DNA of 64,000 nt from Sphingomonas guangdongensis (GTDB taxonomy: Bacteria > Pseudomonadota > Alphaproteobacteria > Sphingomonadales > Sphingomonadaceae): NCBI RefSeq assembly GCF_900199185.1, contig NZ_OBMI01000001.1:930001-994000 (forward strand), written 5' to 3'. The notes beneath the pieces are model-generated. The model was not told the DNA's origin and did no database searches. It worked only from the letters and a program-made list of their open reading frames with translations. Positions 15,881 through 23,099 of this stretch are shown piece after piece (position 1 is the first letter of the stretch; each line of letters opens with the position of its first letter). The position numbers were made by a program, and so were the translations under genes.

Positions 15881-16615
15881 TCAGTCGGCGTAGATGCCGA
15901 CCACGCGCCAGGCGCCGTCCTCCTTCGCCAGCGACACGGTCTCGATCACGTCGGCGCGGTTGGCGTAGCTGGTGCGGAACTTGACCATCTCCACCCCGTT
16001 CGGCGGCGCGGGCACGCTTTCCTGCGCGACCAGCGCGCGCGACCGCACCGCGCCAAGTGGCCTGCGCACCTTCTCGGACGCTGCCGTCCAGACCTCCAGC
16101 GTGTTGAGCTGTCGGAACGAGGCCGCGGTTGCGGCGTAGCTCGCCGCCCAGTCGGAGCGATCGAGCAGCGCCAGCCAGTCGCGCGCCGCGGTCTCCACCG
16201 TTCGCGCGATCGCGGGGTCGGTCTGGGAGGCCGGGGCGGGCGGCGGCGCGCTACCGGGAACAGTCAGCGCGGCGAGCAGGGCAGCAGCAAAAGACATCAG
16301 GACACCTCCGGCAACGATCGGCAGGCGGCGGGATGCCGGCTGCGTCGCTGCGGGATCGGCCGACTGCGGCGCTGGCGCATCCCCGATCATGCTGTCCCCA
16401 AATCTTTGGGGGGCGTCCTCACGGGCCAGCAGCAGGCGTGCGGCCTCTCGGCTGCTGGAGACGGACAGCTTGCGGCGCGCGTCGCGCAGCCGCTCGTTGA
16501 CCGTGTGGACCGACAGGCCGAGCGCCCGCGCGATCGACTTCGCGTCGTGCCCGCGCACCAGCAGGCGCAGCGCCTGCTTCTCCTTCTCCGTGAGCGCGGC
16601 GATCGCGTCGGTCAT
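15881..16615 (-). CDS. LuxR-type HTH membrane protein with DUF4019 domain
   Basis: A probable membrane-anchored regulator of unknown signal. Starting at MTDAIAALTEKE (ATG 16615) it has 244 residues: an N-terminal LuxR/GerE helix-turn-helix (about 5-60, ALTEKEKQALRLLVRGHDAK then SIARALGLSVHTVNERL), a linker, one membrane segment (about 100-122) and a C-terminal domain (about 135-244) matching the DUF4019 pattern WLALLDRSDWAASYAATAASF. The DNA-binding domain would be cytoplasmic and the DUF4019 domain periplasmic. It lies between fliC and fliA, both flagellar, but nothing directly shows a motility role. An upstream start adding 25 residues is possible. Confidence 0.8.
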   Translation of the reverse strand: MTDAIAALTEKEKQALRLLVRGHDAKSIARALGLSVHTVNERLRDARRKLSVSSSREAARLLLAREDAPQRFGDSMIGDAPAPQSADPAATQPASRRLPIVAGGVLMSFAAALLAALTVPGSAPPPAPASQTDPAIARTVETAARDWLALLDRSDWAASYAATAASFRQLNTLEVWTAASEKVRRPLGAVRSRALVAQESVPAPPNGVEMVKFRTSYANRADVIETVSLAKEDGAWRVVGIYAD

Positions 16616-16691
16616 CGCCGCGGAACTAGGCGGCGAGCGGGGCGGCAGCCACCCCGAAAACTTGGGGGAGGGCAACCCCCGTGCTCTCAAG

Positions 16692-16781
16692 TAACGTCAC
16701 CCCGCGCTTGGCCCGGAGTCTCGCTCCTTCTGACCCGGATCCACAACAGCGGGACCCCGGATCAAGTCCGGGGTGACGTTA
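16692..16781. repeat. Intergenic inverted repeat upstream of the LuxR-type gene
   Basis: TAACGTCACCCCG at 16692-16704 recurs as its exact reverse complement at 16769-16781. The inner part holds further GGACCCCGGATCAAGTCCGGGG hairpin-forming sequence. The ends share GGGGTGACG with repeats near 34760 and 60032. The right arm runs into the fliA stop codon, so it may also end the fliA transcript. Looks like a dispersed REP-type element. Confidence 0.6.
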
Positions 16782-17531
16782 TCCCAGGCGGCGAATGAGC
16801 CCCTTCTTCAGCCGGTCGTGCGCGGCCTTCTTGATCTGACACACGCGCGCGGCGCCGACGCCGATCACCTGGCCGATCTCCTCCAGGTTCAGTTCCTCCA
16901 CATAGTAGAGCTGGATCACCATCTGCTCACGCTCGGGCAGCTCGGCAATCGCCGCGATCAGCGCGGTGCGTTGGTCAGCGTCGGCGAGCTGGTCGAAGGG
17001 GGACGGCTCGTTCGACATGAACCAGGGGCCCTCGTCGGTGTAGACGTCGTCGACGCTCTCGAAGCGCACGGCCTCCGCCGTCGCATAGTCGCTGCGCAGC
17101 TTCTCGGTGGTGACACCCAGCCGCTCGGCGACCGCCGCCTCGTCCGGACGACGACCGGTGGCGTCGGTCAGCGCTGTCACCGCGTCGTTGTACTGGCGGC
17201 GCCGCCGCATCGCGCCGCGGGTCAGCGTCGCCTGGCGGCGCAGCTCGTCGATCATTGAGCCGCGGACGCGGGTCAGCAGATATTGTTCGAACGTCACCTG
17301 CCCGCGGTCCTCGAACGCGCCGACCGCCTCGACCAGCGCGATCAGGCCGATCTGGACCAGGTCCTCGACCTCCACGATCGTGCTCATCGATCCGTGAACG
17401 TGCCAGGCGACGCGGCGCACCATCGGCAGGTGCTTGCGGACCAGCGCCTCCGTATCGGGGCGGGGCGCCGGGCGCGCGCCGTAGGTCAGGGGCACGCCCG
17501 CGGCGGGCTGGATGCGCGAGTGAAAGCTCAT
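16779..17531 (-). CDS. fliA: Flagellar sigma factor FliA (sigma-28)
   Basis: RNA polymerase sigma factor for late flagellar genes. The start ATG (17531-17529) overlaps the flhA stop by 4 bases, giving 250 residues. Region 2 is visible at about 28-100 (LVRKHLPMVRRVAWHVHGSM, VEVEDLVQIGLIALVEAVGAFE, RVRGSMIDELRR). The region 4 helix-turn-helix lies at about 185-245 (LPEREQMVIQLYYVEELNLE, EIGQVIGVGAARVCQIKKAAH). Its regulator FlgM is encoded 3.5 kb away. Likely targets here are fliD, fliC and flgM. Co-transcription with flhA and a sigma-54-driven promoter puts it downstream of the activator. Confidence 0.96.
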   Translation of the reverse strand: MSFHSRIQPAAGVPLTYGARPAPRPDTEALVRKHLPMVRRVAWHVHGSMSTIVEVEDLVQIGLIALVEAVGAFEDRGQVTFEQYLLTRVRGSMIDELRRQATLTRGAMRRRRQYNDAVTALTDATGRRPDEAAVAERLGVTTEKLRSDYATAEAVRFESVDDVYTDEGPWFMSNEPSPFDQLADADQRTALIAAIAELPEREQMVIQLYYVEELNLEEIGQVIGVGAARVCQIKKAAHDRLKKGLIRRLG

Positions 17532-19645
17532 GCGGCGAGCGCCTGCTGCTGCTGGCCGAGCGCCGGCGGCGCCTCGGGCGCGCCGATTACGGCGATGACC
17601 TCGACCGACTTGTCCTCGGGGACTTCGAAGAAGCTCATGACGGGGGTATCCGGCAGGATGGATTTGGTGAGTTTGCGCATGGCGACGCGGATCGCCGGCT
17701 GGACGACGAGCGCGAAGGGCTTGGCCTCCGCGATCAGGGGGGCGGCGGCGCGCTGCATGGCATCGGAGATGCGGCGGCCGAGATCGGGCTCGATCGTGTG
17801 GCGCCGCTGCGGGTCCGAACGGACCGCCTGGCCCAGCAGCGCCTCCAGATGCCCCTCCAGCGTCATGACGCGGAGCGGCTCGCGCACGCCGCACAGCTTT
17901 TGGACGATCAGCGCGCCGAGCTCGGGACGGATCAGCTCGATCAGCTCGTCGGCGTCGAGCGTCCGCCCGGCGGCAACCGCGATTGCGGCGGCGATGCGGC
18001 GGAACTCCTTCAGCGGCACGCCCTCCGCCAACAGCCCGCGCAGCACCTGAGTCAGGACGGTGAGCGGCACCGGTTGCGGGCAGAGCGCCGCGACGAGCTG
18101 TCCCGCGCGCTCCTTCAGTCCGTCGAGTAGCGCCTGAACCTCGTCCGGGCCGAGCAGGTCGGAGGCGTTCTGAAGCAGCTGCTGGTTGAGGTGGGTGGCG
18201 ATCACGGTGCCCGGATCGACCACCAGATAGCCAGCGCCGGTCGCCGCATCGGCGTCGGCAGGCGCGATCCACACCGCGTCGAGGCCGAAGGTCGGATCCT
18301 TGGCCGGCTTGCCCGATAGGCGGCCGACCGCCTGACCGGTGTCGAGCGCCAGCATCTCGTCAGGCGAGACCTGGTCCTCGCCGACCACCACGCCGCCGAT
18401 CAGGATGCGATAGGTGTAAGGCGACAGGCCGATGTCGTCGCGGACGCGGACCTGTGGGACGACGAAGCCCAGCTCCTTGCTGAGCTGGCGGCGCACGCCG
18501 GTGATCCGCCCCATCAGCGGCGAACCCTTGCGCTCGTCGACCAGCGGCACGAGGCCGTAGCCGATGTCGAGCATGACCTGGCTGGCGTCGGTCACCTCGT
18601 CCCAGCCGATCTTGGACAGGTCGGCGGGTTCGGGCGGCGCCTCGACCGGAGCGGGCGCGGGGCGGTCAGCGGCCTTCTTCAGCCGATAGGCGGCGTAGCC
18701 GGCCGCTGCCGCCATCGGCAGGATGATGAAGTGGGGCATGCCCGGCATGACGCCGAGCAGCGCCAGGATCGCGGCGACCGGCGCCCACGTCTTGAAGCTG
18801 CCGAACTGGCTGCCGATCTGGCCCGCCAGGTCGTGGCTGGAAGTCACGCGGGTAACGATCGACGCCGCCGCGATCGAGAGCATCAGCCCCGGCAGCTGCG
18901 CAACCAGCGCGTCGCCGATCGCGAGTAGGACATAGGTCTGCGCCGCGTCCTTCACGCCCATGCCGTGGCTGACCACGCCCAGGATCAGGCCGCCGACGAT
19001 GTTCACCGCTAGGATCAGCAGGCCGGCGACCGCGTCGCCCTTCACGAACTTGGACGAACCGTCCATCGACCCGTAGAAATCGGCCTCCGTCGCCGTATCC
19101 ATCCGACGGGCACGCGCCTCGTCGGGCGTGATCAGGCCGGCGTTCAGGTCGGCGTCGATCGCCATCTGCTTGCCGGGCAAGGCGTCCAGGGTGAAGCGGG
19201 CGGACACTTCCGACACGCGGCCTGCGCCCTTGGTCACCACGATCAGGTTGATGATGATCAGGATCGCGAACACGAACAGGCCGACGACATAGTCGCCGCC
19301 GATCAGAAAGGTGCCGAACGCCTCGATCACGTGGCCGGCCGCGGCCTCGCCCTCATGCCCGTGGACCAGCACCACGCGGGTCGAGGCGACGTTCAGCGCC
19401 AGGCGGAACAGCGTCGCGAACAGGAGCACGGTCGGAAAGGCGGAGAAGTCGAGCGGCTTCTGCGCATTCAGCGCCACCATCAGCACCGCCAGGCTGATGA
19501 TGATGTTCACGATGAAGAATACGTCGAGCAGGAAGGCCGGGATCGGCACCACCATCAGCATGACGAGCAGCAGCATGGCGACGGGCAGCGCCGCGCCGCG
19601 CGCGAAAGGACCGGCCTTGGCGGGCATGAACGAAGCGGTCGCCAT
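17528..19645 (-). CDS. flhA: Flagellar export gate protein FlhA
   Basis: FlhA is the largest export-gate component; its cytoplasmic nonamer docks chaperone-substrate complexes. At 705 residues it is full length. It has about eight membrane segments in residues 20-320, including the signature VLLFATLFRLALNVASTRVVL and the conserved cytoplasmic loop GAGRVSEVSARFTLDALPGK followed by MAIDADLNAGLI. The soluble C-terminal domain runs from about 345 to 700. It starts 3 bases after the transglycosylase gene and overlaps fliA. Confidence 0.97.
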   Translation of the reverse strand: MATASFMPAKAGPFARGAALPVAMLLLVMLMVVPIPAFLLDVFFIVNIIISLAVLMVALNAQKPLDFSAFPTVLLFATLFRLALNVASTRVVLVHGHEGEAAAGHVIEAFGTFLIGGDYVVGLFVFAILIIINLIVVTKGAGRVSEVSARFTLDALPGKQMAIDADLNAGLITPDEARARRMDTATEADFYGSMDGSSKFVKGDAVAGLLILAVNIVGGLILGVVSHGMGVKDAAQTYVLLAIGDALVAQLPGLMLSIAAASIVTRVTSSHDLAGQIGSQFGSFKTWAPVAAILALLGVMPGMPHFIILPMAAAAGYAAYRLKKAADRPAPAPVEAPPEPADLSKIGWDEVTDASQVMLDIGYGLVPLVDERKGSPLMGRITGVRRQLSKELGFVVPQVRVRDDIGLSPYTYRILIGGVVVGEDQVSPDEMLALDTGQAVGRLSGKPAKDPTFGLDAVWIAPADADAATGAGYLVVDPGTVIATHLNQQLLQNASDLLGPDEVQALLDGLKERAGQLVAALCPQPVPLTVLTQVLRGLLAEGVPLKEFRRIAAAIAVAAGRTLDADELIELIRPELGALIVQKLCGVREPLRVMTLEGHLEALLGQAVRSDPQRRHTIEPDLGRRISDAMQRAAAPLIAEAKPFALVVQPAIRVAMRKLTKSILPDTPVMSFFEVPEDKSVEVIAVIGAPEAPPALGQQQQALAA

Positions 19646-19648
19646 GGC

Positions 19649-20518
19649 CTAGAGCTGCCCGCCGAGCTGCGCGAGCATCATGTAGGCGAGCCGTGCATTC
19701 TGCGGTGTCGGGCGGATCATGCTCGCCGCCGCCGCGCGGGTCACCTGCTTGCTGCCGAACCGGTCGAGCGTGGAGGCGAGCCACGCGCGGTCGCCGCCGG
19801 CCGCCTCGCTCCCCAGCACTACCTCGGTCTCCGGATCGATGGCGAGCGCGTCGATGGCGCCGCTCGCGCCCCCGGTGGCGCCGCCCGCGGCCGCGCCCTT
19901 GTCGAGCTTGGCGGCGAACCGGTCATAGACCTCGCTTAGCGACCGCGCGCGACCGTCGCCGGTGTAGAATACGCCGCGATTGGCGCGGGCGGCGGCGGGG
20001 AACAGCGCGGCGGCGCTGCGGTCGCCGTTCGCCTCCATCGCGCCCAGAAACTTCTTGGCACCACCGATGCCGAGGAAGTGCGCCATGTAGAGGTCAGTCC
20101 CGGTGACATCCCGGCCGAGGCTGGTGGACAGCGCGTCCTTGTTGTCGGACGCGTGCTCCGCCGCCATCAGCGAGGCCGCGGTCGGGTTGTTGCGCAGGTT
20201 CAGGATCGACTGCCGGACGCCGGGGTCGGAGACGACGTAGCGGCCCGACGACGTCTTACGGATCGAGTCCGCGGCCCAGGCCATGCCGTGCTCCGCCCCG
20301 TGGTTCTTCACCACGCCCAGCCAGCTCTGCTCGATGAACTGGTACAGCCCGGTCGCGGTCGAGGTGCCGGCGCGCGCGGACGCGTTCAGGCCGCTCTCGA
20401 CCTGCGCCTGACCCAGCAGATAGTTGAAGTCGATCCCGGTGCGGTCGGCGGCGAGCGCAATGGCGTTCTGCACGCCGACTCTGCCCTGGGCGATCCGCCC
20501 CAACGTCGGAATGGTCAT
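19649..20518 (-). CDS. Flagellar lytic transglycosylase (SltF-like muramidase)
   Basis: Probable peptidoglycan-cutting enzyme that opens a path for the rod. From the ATG at 20518 it has 289 residues. The SLT fold lies at about 15-70, with the catalytic-Glu motif AQVESGLNASARAGTSTATG then LYQFIEQSWL. The rest has an extended C-terminal region with LYMAHFLGIGGAKKFLGAME. No signal peptide is obvious, which fits flagellar-type export or FlgJ-aided export. A TTG two codons upstream has better spacing from AGGGA. It heads the flhA-fliA unit behind a sigma-54 promoter. FlgJ here lacks a muramidase domain, so this protein likely supplies the activity, as SltF does in Rhodobacter. Confidence 0.82.
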   Translation of the reverse strand: MTIPTLGRIAQGRVGVQNAIALAADRTGIDFNYLLGQAQVESGLNASARAGTSTATGLYQFIEQSWLGVVKNHGAEHGMAWAADSIRKTSSGRYVVSDPGVRQSILNLRNNPTAASLMAAEHASDNKDALSTSLGRDVTGTDLYMAHFLGIGGAKKFLGAMEANGDRSAAALFPAAARANRGVFYTGDGRARSLSEVYDRFAAKLDKGAAAGGATGGASGAIDALAIDPETEVVLGSEAAGGDRAWLASTLDRFGSKQVTRAAAASMIRPTPQNARLAYMMLAQLGGQL

Positions 20519-20554
20519 CGGCAAAATGAAGTCCCTGTGTTCGGGACGTCATCA

Positions 20555-20569
20555 GCAAGGGGCGTGCCA
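20555..20569 (-). promoter_or_regulatory. Sigma-54 promoter for transglycosylase-flhA-fliA
   Basis: Minus strand TGGCACG-CCCC-TTGC (20569-20555), a full match to the -24/-12 consensus with GG and GC 10 bases apart. Predicted start is near 20543, about 25 bases before the transglycosylase ATG. It places fliA under sigma-54 control. Confidence 0.8.
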
Positions 20570-20585
20570 GATGCCCCCGATCACC

Positions 20586-20900
20586 TCACGCCAAGGCGGC
20601 GCTGCCGGTCGGGCGGTAGGACTGGGCCGGCGAACCGGCAAGAACCTGCAGGCGGCGGCGGACGTTTGCCGCCATCAGGTTGACGTAGATGCGGCATGTT
20701 TCATTCAAGCGGTGCGCCTCGCGCGCCAGCGCCTCGACGTCCGCGGTCGGCGGCTCGTTGCCGGCCTGCGCCACCGCGTCGATCCCGGACAGCTTGGCCG
20801 TGGTCGCCCGCTCCAGCGCGTCGATGTCGTTCGCCTTCAGCGCGGCGATCTCGGCGTGCAGCGCCTCGATCACCCCGATCAGCGCATCACGCCGGGTCAT
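20586..20900 (-). CDS. flgN: FlgN-like flagellar export chaperone
   Basis: Small helical protein of 104 residues starting MTRRDALIGVIEALHAEIAA (ATG 20900-20898). It is mostly amphipathic helix with the alternating charge typical of FlgN, which holds FlgK and FlgL before export. Sequence conservation in this family is low; the call rests on size, helical character and overlap of its start with the end of flgM (14 bases), the common flgM-flgN pairing. A sigma-54 promoter for the next gene lies just after its stop. Confidence 0.72.
   Translation of the reverse strand: MTRRDALIGVIEALHAEIAALKANDIDALERATTAKLSGIDAVAQAGNEPPTADVEALAREAHRLNETCRIYVNLMAANVRRRLQVLAGSPAQSYRPTGSAALA
20636..20650. promoter_or_regulatory. 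Candidate activator site upstream of the transglycosylase promoter
   Basis: CGGCAAGAACCTGCA differs at two positions from CGGCAAGATCCTGCC at 14699. It lies about 70 bases upstream of the -24 element at 20569, a typical enhancer distance, and inside the flgN-like coding region. Inferred from similarity only. Confidence 0.35.
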
Positions 20901-21183
20901 TCGGCTTCCACTCGAGCTTGAGCGCGAGCAGCCGGTCCGCGATCGTGGATGGCACCAGCGGGAAGTTGCCGTCCTGAATGGCCTTCTTGATCTTGGCGAC
21001 GCGGTCCGCGTCCACCGGTGCGCTCGCCGCTGCGGGCTGCGACAGCGCCTGCAGCGTCGATGCCGCCTGCGTGCCGGCGACATTCACCTGCGGCTCGGCT
21101 GCCTTGACGGCCGATACCGGTGCGACCGGCGCTAACCGCCGATCGACGCTTGCTGTGGCCTTTGTACCGACCGGATCCACCAT
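20887..21183 (-). CDS. flgM: Anti-sigma-28 factor FlgM
   Basis: FlgM binds FliA until the hook is finished and is then exported. Start chosen at ATG 21183-21181 (MVDPVGTKAT), 98 residues. The N-terminal half is Ala/Val-rich and looks disordered. The C-terminal FliA-binding helices read VDADRVAKIKKAIQDGNFPL then VPSTIADRLLALKLEW, the usual FlgM ending. It overlaps flgN and follows flgA after a 67-base gap that holds its own sigma-28 promoter, giving the usual autoregulatory loop. Confidence 0.92.
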   Translation of the reverse strand: MVDPVGTKATASVDRRLAPVAPVSAVKAAEPQVNVAGTQAASTLQALSQPAAASAPVDADRVAKIKKAIQDGNFPLVPSTIADRLLALKLEWKPNDPA

Positions 21184-21216
21184 GGCTTCCGTCCTCGAAT
21201 TGCTTCTGCGAACGGC

Positions 21217-21243
21217 TAAACGACCGGTCGACACGGGACTTTA
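21217..21243 (-). promoter_or_regulatory. Sigma-28 promoter for flgM
   Basis: Minus strand TAAA (21243-21240), exactly 15 bases, then GTCGTTTA (21224-21217). Same spacing and GYCGTT core as at fliD and fliC; five of eight matches to the enterobacterial -10. It lies between the flgA stop and the flgM start. Confidence 0.55.
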
Positions 21244-21250
21244 GCATTTT

Positions 21251-21787
21251 TTATTGCGCCCATCCGGGAAGCGTCGCTCGGCCGGTCTCGACCGCCACCG
21301 CTTGGATCGGCGGTTTGGCCGGATCGACCCGCACCATCAGCCGTCCGCCGGCGACCGCGTCGCCCATCGCGACCCCGTCACGCGTGATGGAGAAGCCCGC
21401 CGTGCCCGCCTCCACCGTGATCGGATCGCCGCGGCGGATCACCGGCTCCGGCTTGGCCGCGAGGGGTGCGGCGCTGACGGCGGCGGCTATGGGCGCGCGC
21501 ACCGGCTGCGGCGCGAGCTTCACCGGCACGTAGATGCGCCAGGCGGGCGCAGCGCAGCGCACCACCACCGCGTCCTGGAGCGTGCCGCGCCAGTCCAGCT
21601 CGGGCAGCGGGCAGGCGGCGAGCTTCAGCCGCGGATCGACGAGCGTGCGGGCGCCGCCCTCCTCCCCCACCTTGTGGCCGGTAAAGGCGGCCACCGCGAC
21701 GTCGATCGCGGTCGTGTCCTGGAAGCGGAGCTGCGCGGCGGCCGGCAGCGGCACCAGCGCGGCGAGGATCAGAAGCGGGCGGATCAT
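21251..21787 (-). CDS. flgA: Flagellar P-ring chaperone FlgA
   Basis: Periplasmic chaperone for P-ring assembly by FlgI. From ATG 21787 it has 178 residues with a signal peptide (about 1-19, cleavage after AAA before QLRF), a central SAF-like region with RLKLAACPLPELDWRGTLQD and VRCAAPAWRIYVPVKL, and the C-terminal FlgA core VIRRGDPITVEAGTAGFSIT through to GRATLPGWAQ. The start overlaps the stop of the small MotB-like gene by 4 bases, so flgA is translated with the accessory stator pair. Confidence 0.92.
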   Translation of the reverse strand: MIRPLLILAALVPLPAAAQLRFQDTTAIDVAVAAFTGHKVGEEGGARTLVDPRLKLAACPLPELDWRGTLQDAVVVRCAAPAWRIYVPVKLAPQPVRAPIAAAVSAAPLAAKPEPVIRRGDPITVEAGTAGFSITRDGVAMGDAVAGGRLMVRVDPAKPPIQAVAVETGRATLPGWAQ

Positions 21788-22281
21788 GGGTGTTCCCCTG
21801 CGAAAGCGAGATTGAGCTGGACCGCGCGGCCGGCGCCGACGCGAGTGTCGATGAGGAGGCGTGCCGGCGGCACGTCCCGGGATAGGGTGGCGACGACGGC
21901 GCGGGCGCGGTCGGCGGCAAGGATCGCCGCGGACCCCGTCACGGGATCGACGTCGGCGGGTGTGCCGTCGGTACCGCCGGTCACGCGGATGATCGTGCGA
22001 GGGTCTCGCAGCGCATCCTCCGCCCAGAGCGCGACATCGCTGGCGGGCAGCGCGGCCGAGCCAGGCGCGAAGCCGGTGACGACATTGGCGTCGACCGCCA
22101 TCGGCACCGGCTGTTCGACGCCGAAGCCTTCGCGCAGGCTGTCGGAGAGCGCGCGCCGATCGAGTTGGGGATTGGCCTGGAGGTAGACGAAGAAGCCGAC
22201 CAGCAGCAGCATGACGTCGGCGAGCGTGATCAGCCAGATCGGCCGCCGCGCCTCGTCCTCCACGATCTGCTCGGGGGTCAT
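21784..22281 (-). CDS. Compact MotB-like stator protein
   Basis: A small MotB relative of 165 residues (MotB in this window has 302). The single membrane helix (about 15-36, WLITLADVMLLLVGFFVYLQ) carries the ion-binding Asp at residue 22 in the expected LADVML context. The periplasmic part is short and resembles a degenerate OmpA domain: GGTDGTPAD replaces the usual GHTD and LAADRARAVVATL the LS-x2-RA helix. The long linker and plug of MotB are missing. It overlaps the MotA/ExbB-like gene and flgA by 4 bases each. Could be an accessory stator or an ExbD-like energiser; function unproven. Confidence 0.75.
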   Translation of the reverse strand: MTPEQIVEDEARRPIWLITLADVMLLLVGFFVYLQANPQLDRRALSDSLREGFGVEQPVPMAVDANVVTGFAPGSAALPASDVALWAEDALRDPRTIIRVTGGTDGTPADVDPVTGSAAILAADRARAVVATLSRDVPPARLLIDTRVGAGRAVQLNLAFAGEHP

Positions 22282-22934
22282 GCGGCCCGCTCGCGCAGCA
22301 GCGGCGCCTCGCGCTCCGCGAGTGCCGCGAGCGGCCGGGCCAGGCGGCCGCGCTCCAAGTATTCCGCGCGCGCGAGGCGCTTGAGGCGCGACGCGATTGG
22401 CAGGAACAGGAGGTTGCCGAGCAGCGCGCCGTAGAGCGTGGCGAGCACCGCAACGGCCATCGCGCCACCGATCGCGGCCGGATCAGTCATGCTGGTGAAG
22501 AGCCGCACCAGCCCCACCAGCGTGCCGACCATGCCCATCGCTGGCGCGATCTCCGCGGCGGCAGCCCACATGTCGGCGGCGGCGCGCTGCCGCTCGTAGC
22601 GGGCGAGCCGACGCTCCTCGATTGCCGCGGCGGTGCGCGCCGGACCCTCGCCGTCGACCACGCGCGCGATCGCCGCGGCAACGTCGCCGTCGCGGATTAC
22701 CGAGCGGTCGAGCTGCATCACGCCGTGCCGCGCGGAGATGCGGGCGAGCGCCTCGACCTGCGTCACCAGCGCGTCGGCCGAGAACGGTTGCCGACCCAGC
22801 ACCCGCAGTGCGACGAACCCGCGGGCGAGATCGCGCACTGGCGTGCGCAGCGCGGCCGCGAGCGCGGTGCCGCCGCCGACGATGGCGAAGGCGGTCGGAT
22901 CGAGGAAGGGCGCAAGGGTGGTCGCGAGAGTCAT
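22278..22934 (-). CDS. Compact MotA/ExbB-like proton channel protein
   Basis: A 218-residue member of the MotA/TolQ/ExbB superfamily. It has about three membrane segments: one near 10-30, corresponding to the second helix of MotA, and two near 140-190 with APAMGMVGTLVGLVRLF and LYGALLGNLLFLPIASRLK. The first MotA helix appears missing, giving a TolQ/ExbB-like topology. The cytoplasmic loop is short. It heads a unit with the MotB-like gene and flgA behind a sigma-54 promoter whose predicted start is only 2-3 bases from the ATG. This is a second stator-like pair besides motA-motB at 32025-33800. Confidence 0.78.
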   Translation of the reverse strand: MTLATTLAPFLDPTAFAIVGGGTALAAALRTPVRDLARGFVALRVLGRQPFSADALVTQVEALARISARHGVMQLDRSVIRDGDVAAAIARVVDGEGPARTAAAIEERRLARYERQRAAADMWAAAAEIAPAMGMVGTLVGLVRLFTSMTDPAAIGGAMAVAVLATLYGALLGNLLFLPIASRLKRLARAEYLERGRLARPLAALAEREAPLLRERAA

Positions 22935-22946
22935 CGCGTACGCACC

Positions 22947-22962
22947 TGCAACTAGGGTGCCA
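22947..22962 (-). promoter_or_regulatory. Sigma-54 promoter for the MotA/ExbB-like, MotB-like, flgA unit
   Basis: Minus strand TGGCACC-CTAG-TTGCA (22962-22947), GG and GC 10 bases apart, one mismatch in the seven-base -24 element. The -12 position is at 22948, so transcription would start near 22936, directly before the ATG at 22934. Divergent from the flgB promoter. Confidence 0.78.
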
Positions 22963-23014
22963 AACGGTTGCAGGTCGTGCGCTGCCGATGCACCCCGGGC
23001 AGCGCGGCAGCCCT

Positions 23015-23041
23015 CTGCCGGCAGCGGCAAAATCTTGCCGG
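23015..23041. promoter_or_regulatory. Activator-type palindromes between two divergent sigma-54 promoters
   Basis: TGCCGGCA (23016-23023) followed by the inverted repeat CGGCAA-AATC-TTGCCG (23025-23040). It lies about 44 bases upstream of the flgB -24 element and about 53 bases upstream of the opposing -24 element. The block is repeated nearly exactly inside fliK (7365-7393). A good candidate for a shared binding site of the FlbD-like activator. Confidence 0.6.
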
Positions 23042-23083
23042 TCGCGCTTGCCGGTGCGGGTCGCCAACGCAAAATCCGGCAAT

Positions 23084-23099
23084 TGGCACGGGCGTTGCA
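23084..23099 (+). promoter_or_regulatory. Sigma-54 promoter for the flgB operon
   Basis: TGGCACG-GGCG-TTGCA (23084-23099), a perfect -24/-12 match with 10 bases between GG and GC. Predicted start is near 23110, about 26 bases upstream of flgB. It probably drives flgB to flgL. Confidence 0.88.
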
